The position numbers and the translations under genes were made by a program. The notes beneath the pieces are model-generated. The model did no database searches and was not told where the DNA came from. It worked only from the letters and a program-made list of their open reading frames with translations. A stretch of 64,000 nt of DNA from Monoplex corrugatus (taxonomy: Eukaryota > Mollusca > Gastropoda > Littorinimorpha > Ranellidae): contig JAPXFY010000013.1 of assembly GCA_030674185.1 (NCBI GenBank), positions 52,585,567-52,649,566 of the forward strand, given 5' to 3'. This document shows, in pieces, positions 21,104 through 31,320 of the stretch (its first letter is position 1; each line of letters begins with the position of its first letter).

Positions 21104-23401
21104 TTAATCCTTATGAAGTTCACTTTTTTCGTTCCTCCTTGCCCAGATCCAGCTTGAGATCCTTTCTGCTGCCTCTGCCATCGCTTTAAGGGCTCTAGTC
21201 CTCTTCTTCCCAGAAATGGCGAGTTGTTTCATGAGATCATAAGCGGAGGTGCCCACAAACCCTCTTGCCCCGACCTCTATGGCGAAGATTTTGACCCGCA
21301 GACCTGCTTTCTTCAGGGTGCTGGCAAGACCGGCGTATTTTTCGGTCTTGTAGATATGTGCTTCTTCCATTCTGCTTTCGTATGGCACAGTGAGTTCTAT
21401 CAGAATCACTTGTTTCGAGGAGTCAGAGTGGAGAGCGATGTCTGGTCTCATGCCTGTCTTGCTGATGACATCTGGGTAATTTCTCCACTCTGGGAGGTCT
21501 GCTGTACACTCCCAGTCGACTGCTCCATCCAGAAGACCCTTTGGCAATGTGCTGGTTGTCATAGCACTTTCGGGCCAGACCTGTTTCCCTCCTGCTTTGT
21601 AGAACGTTGTCATAGCAATTGGTGCGTTTGGGGTCATGGTTTTTTCGCTAACCACATCTGTGATCACTTTCAGAACTTGGTTGTGCCTCCATGTATACCT
21701 TCCTTGGGCTAGCGCTACTTTGCAAGAGCTTAGGACATGTTCCACTGTTTGTTTCTTCTGACAGAGCGGACATGCTGGGTCGTCTGCTTTCCCCCATTTC
21801 ACTAAGTTTGCATTCGAGGGGAGCAGGTCATATACAGATCTGAGGAGGAAGCTTATCCTTAGAGGAGCCATGTGCCACATATCGTTCCAGCTGAGACTTC
21901 TTTGGAGTGCACTGTCCCATGTTGTCCATTGCCCCTGTTGACCTTGCTGGACTGCCTTCTGCACTCTTTTGACATCTTCTTCTTCCTTCAACTCCTGTAT
22001 GATCATGTCTCTTTTTTCCTTCCCTTTGGCTTTGGACCACCACTGCATTTTTGTTGCTCCCAGTCCCTGTCTGTTGGTTTGCGTGTGTCCAATTATTTCT
22101 TTGATGCTGAGGTTTCTCTTGGCATTGTTTACAGCCTCTTGGACTTTCCACTTTCTGCCAGTTCTCAGCTTTGGATGAACTGATCTCACGATATTGTCTT
22201 CCGATTCCTCCAGCATGCTCAACAGTCTTGCTTTTCCAACTTTGTATTCCTCCACTATGGATTTGAGAGGTAGCTTCAGCATTGCTTGACGACAGTAGAA
22301 TGCAACATCAGTGAGACCAGGTGGGACACCGAGCCATTTTCTTGTGTATTTGTTGATTTTGGCTTCCATTGCTTCGACTGTGCTGGTGCAAATGTCATAG
22401 ATTAGCAGTGGCCACAGCAGCTTTGGTATCAGCATGAACTGTAGACACCAGACTTTGTATTTGCCTGGCAGTCCGCAGTTATCTATTTTCTTCAGGCCTT
22501 CTTCTGCTGTTTGCTTGGTTTCACATCCCCTTTGTGTGTCTTTCAGGGAGTCATCATACCATCTTCCGAGACTTTTTACTGGCTCTTCTGTGACAGTGGG
22601 GATGGCTTGGTTGGCTACCATGAATTTGACTGAATCTGCCACTTTTCCTTTTCGCAGTGAGAGACTTCGGGATTTCTTAGGTTTGAACCTCATTCTTGAA
22701 GAGGCCACCAGCTCATCCAGCTGCTTTAAGATTTGGTGTGTCTCTTCCTCATCCGTGGACAAGACTGTTGTGTCATCCATGAAAGCTTTCAGAGGAGGCA
22801 TCTGGTATCCATCTCCCAGATTCACTGGATCTGAACTCTTCATTGCAGCTTTCAAGATGACTTCCATTGCCAACACGAACAGTATGGGAGAGATTGCACA
22901 GCCCATTGCAATGCCCACCTCTAGGTCTATCCAGTCCGTGGTGTATTCTTTGGTAGAGAACCGCATTGAGAACCCTTGGAAATACTTCCTCAGCATTGTT
23001 CGGATGTTTTCTGGGATGTGATACATTTCAAGAGCCAGCTGGATCATATCGTGTGGAACTGATCCATATGCATTCGCCAGATCAAGCCAAACTACGTCAA
23101 TGTCTCTCTTCTCTGTTCTTGCTTTTTGGATGGCATCCCAAATCAACGTGGCATGTTCCAAGCATCCAGGCATTCCTGGTATGCCTCCCTTTTGGACTGA
23201 CATATCCAGATACTTGTTTTCAGTCAGGTATTTTGTCAATCTTGCTGCCATAACAGAGAAGAAGATTTTCCCCTCGACGTTCAGAAGTGATATTGGCCTG
23301 AACTGATTGATGCTGCTGGAGTTCTGCTCCTTCGGAATGTACACTCCTTCAGCTCTCATCCATTGGTCGCTGATCTTCTGGTTCCTCCATGCTGATCGAA
23401 T
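21104..23401 (-). CDS. LINE polyprotein: reverse transcriptase, zinc knuckle and RLE endonuclease (N-terminally truncated)
   Basis: The open frame is 810 residues, but residues 1-45 are translated microsatellite; true sequence starts at about residue 46. Reverse transcriptase: NQFRPISLLN (77-86), DLANAYGSVPH with catalytic Asp152, and FMDDTTVLS with Asp254-Asp255. After the thumb comes a CCHC knuckle CPLC-x7-H-x4-C (Cys589, Cys592, His600, Cys605). Then follows a restriction-like endonuclease core with RPD (697-699), LIELTVPYE (Glu714) and K730/K733. This domain order is that of the R2/NeSL/CRE group of LINEs, which use a C-terminal PD-(D/E)xK-like nuclease for target-primed reverse transcription. 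The frame is uninterrupted, so insertion may be fairly recent, but the N-terminal DNA-binding region is lost and this copy is unlikely to be autonomous. The stop follows SELHKD. Confidence 0.88.
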   Translation of the reverse strand: MRSAWRNQKISDQWMRAEGVYIPKEQNSSSINQFRPISLLNVEGKIFFSVMAARLTKYLTENKYLDMSVQKGGIPGMPGCLEHATLIWDAIQKARTEKRDIDVVWLDLANAYGSVPHDMIQLALEMYHIPENIRTMLRKYFQGFSMRFSTKEYTTDWIDLEVGIAMGCAISPILFVLAMEVILKAAMKSSDPVNLGDGYQMPPLKAFMDDTTVLSTDEEETHQILKQLDELVASSRMRFKPKKSRSLSLRKGKVADSVKFMVANQAIPTVTEEPVKSLGRWYDDSLKDTQRGCETKQTAEEGLKKIDNCGLPGKYKVWCLQFMLIPKLLWPLLIYDICTSTVEAMEAKINKYTRKWLGVPPGLTDVAFYCRQAMLKLPLKSIVEEYKVGKARLLSMLEESEDNIVRSVHPKLRTGRKWKVQEAVNNAKRNLSIKEIIGHTQTNRQGLGATKMQWWSKAKGKEKRDMIIQELKEEEDVKRVQKAVQQGQQGQWTTWDSALQRSLSWNDMWHMAPLRISFLLRSVYDLLPSNANLVKWGKADDPACPLCQKKQTVEHVLSSCKVALAQGRYTWRHNQVLKVITDVVSEKTMTPNAPIAMTTFYKAGGKQVWPESAMTTSTLPKGLLDGAVDWECTADLPEWRNYPDVISKTGMRPDIALHSDSSKQVILIELTVPYESRMEEAHIYKTEKYAGLASTLKKAGLRVKIFAIEVGARGFVGTSAYDLMKQLAISGKKRTRALKAMAEAAERISSWIWARRNEKSELHKD

Positions 23402-23582
23402 CATATATATATATATATATATACATATATACACACACACACACACACATATATATATACATACACATATATACATATATATATAGATATAGATAGATAT
23501 ATATGTATATATATATATATGTATGTATACATACAAAAGAGAGAGAGAGAGAGAAAGAGAGGAGAGTCAGTGAGAGAGAGTC

Positions 23583-23639
<57 letters not shown>

Positions 23640-23640
23640 A
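23402..23640. repeat. Compound (TA)n/(CA)n/(GA)n/(GT)n microsatellite
   Basis: TA, CA, GATA-like, GA and GT arrays in succession, followed by (CAAA)n/(AAC)n-rich DNA up to about 23,770. It marks the truncated 5' edge of the LINE. Confidence 0.95.
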
Positions 23641-24086
23641 GCTTGTGTACAGAAAAAACAAAGAAAACAAAACAAAAACAAAACAACAACAACAAACAAA
23701 CAAAACAAAGCAAAAAAAAAAACCCAAAAGAAAACAAAACAAACAAAAAACAAACAAACAAACAAACAAACGGACGTAAAACTTTCCCAAATTTTCGGCG
23801 CTACACCTACCTTCCTCATGGGATCTTTATTCACTGACTACGATATTCGATAGACAATATACAACTTATTAATTGGAAGAACATTAAATCTTACCTTAAG
23901 CACAGTACAGACATTTTTTCATGTCAGTCTCATTTCTACCCGGAACTGAGCATGGTATGGGCTCACTGGAAGACTAACAGAAACGGGACTATAATAAGTA
24001 GAAGATATCCCCCATGGAAATGCTGGGGGCTATGTCAGCATAACGAAACTAATCCTGTGGAGTGTAACCTTACTACAAAAACTGGC

Positions 24087-24098
24087 AAAATGGCGGCC
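24087..24098 (+). promoter_or_regulatory. YY1-like site AAAATGGCGGCC, candidate core promoter
   Basis: AAAATGGCGGCC matches the YY1 consensus (AANATGGCGGC), which in animals commonly sits at or just downstream of transcription starts. The surrounding 350 bp are unique and comparatively CpG-rich, and a possible donor (ATG/GTAAAAG) lies near 24,205. It may be the promoter and non-coding exon of the membrane-protein gene starting at 28,770. Motif and context only. Confidence 0.35.
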
Positions 24099-24362
24099 AA
24101 CTCAAACAGTTATTATTATTAGCGCTTGAAACGAAACCGACAGACACGCGTGACTCCAAGATCGACAACGGACAAGTGTTTATGAAAATTTCCAGTGTTT
24201 TATGGTAAAAGTGTAGTTTAATAATGGTGCAGTTTAGGTGTAGTTTATGTCTTCCGTGGATCTAGCTATTTAACATAGGCCTAGTCACGATGAATGATAG
24301 TGGTAGCTCAACTGTAAAATCGTTTCAATTTCAAACAGTGAAACATTACGGTGTTACCTCAA

Positions 24363-25300
24363 GTTCTTCTTCTTCTTCTTCAGTGTTGAGGGCCCACAAT
24401 CAAACTTGATTATTCTGGCGCCTATAACTGGGGGGTTTGCAGCAGATAAATCTGGGGCAGTGGACACGTCTAAATAGTTCAGTTTTAATCATGATGATGG
24501 TGGGGTGGGGGGAATAAGGAAGGTGGGGTGAGGAGGTAGGAGTGGGAAGAGGGGTGACGGAGGGCAAGAGGGGTGGGATGGGTGAACAGGGCAGCAAGGT
24601 GGTGGGGCAGGGGCTCTGAATGGAGGAGGGGGGTAGGGAAGGGTGGTCAGTCTAGTCTTAGATTTTGGAGGCCCTTGATACGAATGTGTCAAGTGTTGTG
24701 GCCTCAACTGTTCCTTGTTGGAGACTGTTCCAGTTCTTGACAGTTCTAGGCAGAAATGAAGCAGCTCTATACTGGGTCCTTGATGTGATCAAGTGGAACT
24801 GTCTTGTCATGGCCATGTTGCTTACGGTCAGGTAGAGGGACTAGTTTTTGCTTTTAGGCTGGGTCAGTGAACAAGGCCTTGGTGCACTTTGAACAGCATA
24901 GAGAGTCTTGCTACTTGCCGTCATTTCTCCAATGAGGGCCAGCCCAGTGTGACCAGCATGCTGCTAACACTAGAAGTGTTCCTATATCTGTTGAGGACGA
25001 AGCGTGCAGCTCATCTTTAAACCTCTTCTATTTTAGTTATGTTTTTCTCTGTATGGAGGTCCCAGACGGAAGACACGTACTCCAGATGGGGGTGAAGTAG
25101 CGCTTTGTAGGCTCGTTCCTTGATCTCTGAGGAGCTGATTTTCAGATTCCGTCGGAGGAATTTGAGCATTCTGTTTCCTTTGGAACACAGGTTGTTTATG
25201 TGTTCATCCCAGCTCATGTCTTTGGCCACAGTGACATCAAGGTATTTTGTAGATGTTACGGTGTCGAGGGTATGTCCGTGAAGGGAATAGTCATAGTGAA
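24363..25300 (-). pseudogene. CR1/Rex-like LINE remnant with (GAA)n tail
   Basis: A frame at 25,017-25,229 gives DMSWDEHINNLCSKGNRMLK and then FLRRNLK, ALLHPHLEYVSSVWD and NITKIEEV, the classic region after the reverse transcriptase ('...LRPxLEYASxVWDPxxxxxIxxIExVQRRAARF'). Broken homology continues to about 24,650 (NWNSLQQGTVEA-like). The 3' end lies at a (GAA)n tail, 24,363-24,381. Multiple stops. Confidence 0.75.
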
Positions 25301-25445
25301 GTGGGGACCTGCTCCTTGGGGCCCCAACTCCGAACTAATGGCATCGGAGGCTTGATTACTCTGACCCAAAGCATAGAAGTATTAGAACCGTCGGCCCAGT
25401 CTGGATCAGTAGGACACAAGTGGATAGCCGACCCCGAGAGTGATG

Positions 25446-26010
25446 GCTAGGGCGCGCCCACACTACAAGCGGCACTGTCTGACTGTGAGCTGGGCTGCAG
25501 TGTGGCGGTAGGCGAGCTTGTGAGCGCAGTGGGTGGCCCACACCAAAAGCGATGACAACTAGAAGTTAGCTAGCTGTACTGCTGGCTGCAAGCAAGGTGA
25601 CCGCTGAGATGGCCTCACTACAAGCTGCTGCTCTAGAGTCTACGGCTCGCTGTGTGCCAGCATGCTGCTAGCTATCGTTCACACTGTTGGTTTCAGAATG
25701 TCGGCGAGCAAGGTATCTTCTGCGTCGTGAGCTGTCAGAACCATTGCCATTTCAACGACAAGCAATTCTCTTTGACTTTGAGGAAAGACAGTAATGGGTC
25801 CAGCCCATTAATGAACAAAGAAACGTGCATACCTTCTGGCTTCATTTGATACCAGACCTCAAACAGGACTGAGATTTCATTCCAACTTCGGGATGCTTCC
25901 AAGCACTTTCTTGATCATACAGGGTCTTGTTCGTCATGATCTTACAAAGCAAGAAATTGGCACCAGACGACCAGTATCAGCAGAGGAACGTTTTGTACTA
26001 ATGCTGCTTT
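25446..26010 (+). pseudogene. Possible PIF/Harbinger transposon remnant
   Basis: The frame from 25,875 reads FHSNFGMLPSTFLIIQ, then LTKQEIGTRRPVSAEERFVL before a stop. RPVSAEERF resembles the (R)KPISxEERLAxTLRxLATG block near the N-terminus of Harbinger transposases. The GC-rich GGGCGCGCCCACACTACAAG at about 25,450, preceded by CTA, could be a left terminal repeat (Harbinger elements often start GGGC and target TWA). The right end was not found. Tentative. Confidence 0.4.
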
Positions 26011-26154
26011 AGTGCTTTAGCATGCTGTACATGATTATCGATTGCATGCCATTTTCAGTTGCTTTTTTACTTGAAGTCATCAGCTCTGTAATGATGATAA
26101 TGATGATGATGATAATAGTAATATTAATGATATCATTAGGCCTACTATTTTTTT

Positions 26155-26290
26155 TGTAAAAAAAGGGTGGTGCTGCACTGCGGCAACACTCTTTCAAAGG
26201 AGAGAGCCCAGGTTTCATGTGATAAATCCACTGTGACAAAAATAGATATGAAATATTACTATTACTCAGTATTAGTATCATTACTATAGT
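26155..26290 (+). repeat. Conserved SINE 3' tail (copy 1)
   Basis: GTGGTGCTGCACTGCGGCAA..CTCTTTC...GAGAGC...TTTCATGTGATAAATC matches 59,196-59,275 (GTGGCGCTGCACTGTGG..). In both cases an A/T-rich simple tail follows. It fits the 3' part of a mollusc-type SINE; the tRNA head is not evident. Confidence 0.6.
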
Positions 26291-26738
26291 ATTATTACTA
26301 TATTAGTATAATTACTATTTCTGTTATTATTATTACTATCATAAAAATGATATTAATTATTAATATTATTATCATGATTATTATTAAATCATTTTCATCA
26401 TAGTGTAGTAGTATTCTATGTGCTTATCAATATCATGTATGTATATGTCTGTGTCTATGTGTGTATAACATACATGGTGTAGCATATTATATTAAAAACA
26501 ACAACAAAAAACATACACTCATGTATATGTGTATGCATGCCATATAGTATAAGATTATGTCTATGCATGCTGTATAGTATTAATAGTGTATATATATATC
26601 ATTATATGATTATGTACCTAACAATATGTGTACAAAGTATATAACATGTTTGTAGTATATTATGCATGTCAACAGTGACATTTGTTTTCCTAATCAAGCT
26701 TAAAAAAAAAAACACAAACAAAAACAAACAAACAAACA

Positions 26739-27310
26739 AAAACTTAGTGCATGTGAGTCCTAAACACCATAACTTCTACATTAGCTGTAATTGTGGCAAC
26801 AAACAAAAACTTAGTGCATGTGAGTCCTAAAACACCATAACTTCTACATTAGCTGTAATTGTGGCATGTAATTCCTACTCAGATTCCAGGCATTACTAAT
26901 CATAAAAGCATATGATTAGCCATAATAATTTTGGTAATTAATCCAGTAGGTAATTAATCAATTTGACAAGATTAAACATTATATAACAGTCCTTAAACCG
27001 TTTTAACTTCCATCATAGGTGGAATTCTGGCTTGTAATTTGCCACAAGCAGTCTCCAGACATTGTAATGAAAGCTGTGATTAGTCATAGTAGTGTTGGTA
27101 ATTAGTCTGATAATTGATTATCATAACAAGCTAAAGAAAAACCCTACACGAGTCTTAAAACCATTATAACTTTCCTAATAGCTGGAATTTTGGCTTATAA
27201 CATGCCACATACTCACTCAGATATACCAAAAAAGTATATTACTCATAATAGTTTTGGTAATTTATTCAGTAATTAATCCCAAATCAACAATTCAAAGACG
27301 ACAAAACTTT
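26739..27310. repeat. Tandem repeat, about 165-bp units, plus a recent 65-bp duplication
   Basis: AAACTTAGTGCATGTGAGTC through TAGCTGTAATTGTGGC occurs twice almost identically (26,741-26,796 and 26,807-26,863). Diverged units containing 'CC.TTATAACTT.C..AATAGCTGGAATT', 'GCCACA' and 'AGTCATAATAG.TTTTGGTAATTA' follow with spacing of about 165 bp to 27,310. No coding sequence. Confidence 0.75.
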
Positions 27311-28756
27311 ATATAATGCATTCTGGGCCTAAATATGTGGGGGAAATAATTGAATAATCTACTTATCTAGAGTTTAATCAAATTAATGGTTCTAACTAAT
27401 TTTGTTAAGCCTACATAAATAGGCCTAAATGTTTCTTTTTTACTGTTTAAATCAAGTGTTGGTTTAAAAAAAGATTGTCAGTTAAGTTTTTATTTTGTCG
27501 TTTGTTACTTATAAAGTTTCAAAAGTAACAGTCAGTGTCATTAAAAACAGACAAATTATTTCAGTTGGGCTAAACAAAGAATCCTTGCAAACATAGAGAC
27601 CTATCTAGATCTGATTTTGATGAATCAGCATGAAATGGTCAGACTGGGCATGCCCAGCCACTGGGATTCTGTTACACTGAACATGAGAACTTTCTTCTAA
27701 ATCTGTATCTTTATAGAAAAATTAATTAATGTCGTAACAACCAGATGAATTATTTTAATAAGCAGTCTTATCAGTCTTTGCAACCAGGTGATCAGATTCT
27801 GATAAGATGGTCTGACTGGGTGTGCCCAACTAATGCCAACTATTATTCAGCAGTATATAGCACTAAGATTGATGAGCAATGATGACATGACATGCACCAT
27901 CGCTAAATACGCTATACAACACGCAGATCTAATTTAACTATCTGTGTGGCATAGATATTTAGATATGGCATGTCAACAGAATAGGAGTTAATCTAAAAGA
28001 AAGGCAAATTTTAAAAATCATTTTGCGCTTAACCATGAGGTGTCAATTCGAGACTGCAGTTTCACCTATAGATGTCTAGCATCATGACAGGCATTGTTTT
28101 GATTAAAGATCTTAGTAGTGACCAGTCAAGGTCCCTTCATGTGGACACACCATCAAAGCACCATTACATGTAGGTTTTTTTGACAAATGCTTATGGCTGT
28201 GCGGAGGTGAGTTTTTTTCACATACCTATCAAAAATTATGAAGTCATAGGGCTAGTTTTGGTCTGGCTTATTCTTTGGTCAGAAGTATAAGTCCATTTCC
28301 AGCCATGTAGACCAATTTGTGCAATAGATCTGCAGTGGCTTAACTTACGCTTCAGTCAAGTGGCTTATCGTATGTTACAGTCAAGTGTCCAGTCTCAGGT
28401 TTAAGGTTAATAATGATAATTTCATATATGTAGTGTCCATGTTAAAAGCATGTTCATTGCACTGTGGCAGGATAAGGCTAATTTGGGTCTGTCTTGGATG
28501 TACTCCTGAGACAGATATTATGAAGTCCACTGTCCAGCTGTGTAGGCCTATCAGCTTGTAATGGTTATGAGCTGCTAGGTTGGTTCTGTTTATCAGTTTT
28601 ATGTCACATATCACCCTCAGTCACCCATTTTTCTGTTTCCTCATATTTTTGTTATTTTTGTTTGTTGAATTAAGTTGATAAAGGCAAAGCTCTATAGCCT
28701 ATACTTTAAAAAGTGGAACTTGTCATTGTGAGACAATATATTTTGTTTACTTCCAG
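27311..28756. other. Upstream flank/5' intron of the membrane-protein gene
   Basis: AT-rich unique-looking DNA without recognisable repeats or open frames. If the promoter is at 24.1 kb, this is intronic. Confidence 0.4.
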
Positions 28757-28769
28757 CTGATAAACAGTC

Positions 28770-28872
28770 ATGGAGACAAGAAGTAGAAGAAGCACTACCT
28801 CAAAGTTGACACCACGATCTGCACATTCAGACAATGAAGTGGAAGTTACTAATGCAACCGCAAAAAATAGAG
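28770..28872 (+). CDS. Unrecognised multi-pass membrane protein, exon 1 (start codon)
   Basis: First coding exon of a six-exon gene (28,770-53,367). The acceptor TTCCAG ends at 28,756 and the donor is AG/GTATGT at 28,873. It encodes METRSRRSTTSKLTPRSAHS and then a short acidic part, 34 codons plus one base. The assembled protein is about 350 residues: a basic, serine/threonine-rich N-terminus (1-130) without signal peptide; a hydrophobic segment at about 150-171; a second at about 232-251; and a hydrophobic C-terminal region (302-341). The topology suggests an internal-membrane protein (ER or nuclear envelope), with the N-terminus in the cytosol or nucleoplasm; that location is inference. I do not recognise the family. 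Exon 1 ends in phase 1, matching exons 2 and 3. Confidence 0.65.
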
Positions 28873-28944
28873 GTATGTGACTTAACACTTCAGGAAAAAA
28901 GTTATTTTTACTGAACCTTCCTCCCCTCCTTGTTCTTTTTAACA

Positions 28945-29095
28945 TCCTTTGACTTCTTCACTCTGTTCACCAGCTTTCTGCATTACCAGCCATGGTAGTA
29001 AAGCAAAAATGTAACTTTCATGTCCTCATCCTATTCATCAGCTTTCTTATTTTAGCAGCTGGTGGCTGGGGTCAGAGAATCAGAGGATTGGCATA
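28945..29095. mobile_element. Diverged palindromic MITE copy
   Basis: CATCCTTTGACTTCTTCACT, CACCAGCTTTCTGCA, GCTGGTGGCTGGGGTCAGAG and TCAGAGGATT follow the order of the TTAA-type MITE at 17,286-17,483. It lies in intron 1. Confidence 0.45.
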
Positions 29096-29167
29096 TTGTC
29101 TCTTTTTTCCCAGTCTCTTTGAAAAATAAGGAAATTATTTCATATCAGCTGAAAGAGAGAGAGAGAA

Positions 29168-29177
29168 GCATGTGTGT

Positions 29178-29258
<81 letters not shown>

Positions 29259-29395
29259 ACAGAATTGTGTGAACAAGATTTTCTTAGCTCTTCATCAGTT
29301 TATGAGAGATTTTTTTACCAGATTGTGATCAAAGCTGTAGATTGTTGGGAAATCTCAAAAGCATAAGTTGGGATGATAAAGCTCCAAAAGGAGAG
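29168..29395 (+). repeat. (GT)n with a shared 120-bp tail, copy 1
   Basis: About 85 bp of GT is followed by GTGAACAAGATTTTCTTAGC, GATC.AA, GCTGTAGATTGTTGGG and ATAAGTTGGGA. The same layout occurs at 60,570-60,690 (GTGTTAGCAAGATTTTCTAA, GTTGTGGACTGTTGAG). It is a dispersed repeat that carries its own microsatellite. Confidence 0.65.
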
Positions 29396-29404
29396 ATTGT
29401 TTAG

Positions 29405-29494
29405 ATAAATAATAATAATAAAGAGCATTTATATAGCGCCTAATCTGATGAAAACAAGAGCCCTAAGCGCTTACAGGTATCACGCAGACACAAC

Positions 29495-29591
<97 letters not shown>

Positions 29592-30890
29592 CACACACCA
29601 GCCGACATTCAAGGCTCAAAAGACAACAAGGGGGGATTTGGGGAAGTTAGGTGGTAGAGTCTTTATAAGTATCATGAGAGGGACTGGAAGAGATGGGTTT
29701 TCAGAGAGGACTTGAAAGAAGTGAGAGTTGCAGAGTGGCGAACAGAGACAGGGAGCTGATTCCAGATTACAGGGGCCTGATAGGAAAAGGAGCGTTGACC
29801 ATAGGTTTTAGTGCGACAGGATGGTATGCGGAAGGTACGAGTATCAGCCGAGGAACGAAGTTGACGAGAGGGGGTGTACAGATGGAGGAGGTCAGAGATG
29901 TAAGGGGGTGCAAGACCATTGAGAGACTTAAAACATAACAAAGCAATCTTGTAGCGAATTCTCTTTTCAACAGGTAACCAGTGAAGAGATTTGAGAAGAG
30001 GAGTGACATGAGAGGAACGAGATTTTCTGAAGATGAGCCTAGCAGCATTGTTTTGAACTTTTTGAAGCTTTTGAATGAGAGAGAAAGGACAGCCCGAGAG
30101 AAGGGAGTTGCAGTAGTCGAGACGAGAGAGAACAAAGGCACAGAGGAGAGTTTTGGTGGCTTCGACAGAGAGGATATTGCGAATAGAAGAAATTCTGCGT
30201 ATCTCAAGATAGCATAATCTGCAAACATTCTGGACGTGTTTTTCAAAGGACAGGGTGTTATCAAGAGTGACTCCAAGATTGCGGACAGTGGAAGATAGTG
30301 GAATGTCAGATCCAAGCAGAGAGACAGACAGAGGAAGGGAAGAACACTTAGCCAATGTGGTGGGAGAGATAAGGCTAAGTTCAGTTTTAATGGGGTTGAG
30401 TTGAAGTTTGTTTACAGTCATCCAGGAGTGAACATCAGAAATGCAGCCTTGGGTTTGTCTGATTATAGAGGGCAGTTGTGGGAGGGAACCAGAAGTATAG
30501 AGTTGGTTGTCATCAGAAAAGCTATGATGGGACATAGAGTGAAGTCGCATAATTTCAGAGAGGGGTTGTGTGTACAGCACAAATAGGATGGGACCTAAAA
30601 CAGAGCCTTGGGGCACACCAAACTGGAGGGTAGCGGGTGCAGAGGATGAACAACAGACAGAGACTGTTTGAGTGCGATTGGAGAGGTAGGACTGGAACCA
30701 AGACAGAGCGATGTCAGAGATACCGAACACTTTATGGAGACGTGTGAGCATGATAGAATGGTCGATGGTGTCGAATGCAGCCGAGAGATCAAGGAGAGAT
30801 AGAAGAGAGATTTGATTTTGATCAAGAGCAGTCAGAATATCATTTGCAATTTTTACAAGAGCAGTTTCAGGGCTGTGTCCAGATGGCTTA
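29405..30890 (-). mobile_element. CR1/L2-clade LINE, 5' truncated
   Basis: Coding part 29,672-30,890, then a 3' UTR that contains a (GT)n microsatellite (29,496-29,598 as CA on the plus strand), and the conserved tail AAGCGCTTAGGGCTC, GGCGCTATATAAATG and (ATT)n at 29,405-29,475. It lies in intron 1 of the membrane-protein gene, antisense to it. No 5' endonuclease region is present. Confidence 0.9.
29672..30890 (-). CDS. LINE reverse transcriptase, C-terminal part (altered active site)
   Basis: The continuous frame begins upstream of the Met at 30,751 with SLLSLLDLSAAFDTIDH (first catalytic Asp). It then has GVPQGSVLGP, an active-site motif SFSDDNQLY in place of the usual YADDTQLY (Asp pair kept, Tyr-Ala changed to Phe-Ser, codons near 30,509-30,520), LSRLDYCNSLLSGCP, KLQKVQNNAARL and LKSLHWLPVEKRIRYK, ending in LKTHLFQSLS. 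These are L2/CR1 signatures. The 359 codons after the Met are free of stops, but the 5' truncation and changed motif make activity unlikely. Confidence 0.88.
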
Positions 30891-31079
30891 TGTGTTATTT
30901 GTTTTTGTTTTTTGAGTCAGCTTACAAAAAAGATAAACAAAAAATGGTGTGTGGGGATTGAAGAGGAGAGAAAATTACATGAATGTCTGTAAAGATTGAC
31001 TTTAATTGTATCATTCAAACATGTGACATAGATCTGTTTTGATCAAACTGGGGTGTCTGGGTAAAAGGCAGTTACATAA

Positions 31080-31320
31080 CCTTAAATGATAGGAGAGTGA
31101 GGTGGTAGAGGCCTTAATTCTGTCATGTTAGCATTTCCTGCTGCTTTATCTTTTCCAAACATGAACACAGTCAGACACCTAATGACCTGTTCATAATAGG
31201 TTAACTGGACTCCAGAGGCCATACAGACAAAGTTTTCTGAGTAGGGTTTGTGCTTGTCAAGTCAGATTAGAAGTCAAGAGCTCTGCTTCTGTGTCAGCCT
31301 AGCTGGCTGTAGTTGTCTCC
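31080..31320 (-). repeat. tRNA-related SINE, family D (copy 1)
   Basis: Shares order and motifs with 37,090-37,440 and 58,230-58,390: 'GAGGTGGTAGAGG', 'TTTCCTGCTGCTTTATCTT', then a region near 31,255-31,315 which on the minus strand reads like CTAGCTGGCTG..GACAC AGAAGCAGAG, a degenerate box A. Weakly conserved. Confidence 0.45.

Larger units (their letters stand above)
20850..23401 (-). mobile_element. RLE-type (R2/NeSL-like) LINE, 5' truncated
   Basis: Includes the coding part (21,104-23,401), a tRNA-like block (21,005-21,084), an A run and a tail of about 140 bp that is shared with the copy at 5.02-5.44 kb. The 5' end stops in a (TA)n/(CA)n microsatellite at 23,402-23,530, so the N-terminal half of the protein is missing. 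It lies between the presumed 5' ends of the two host genes. Confidence 0.85.
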
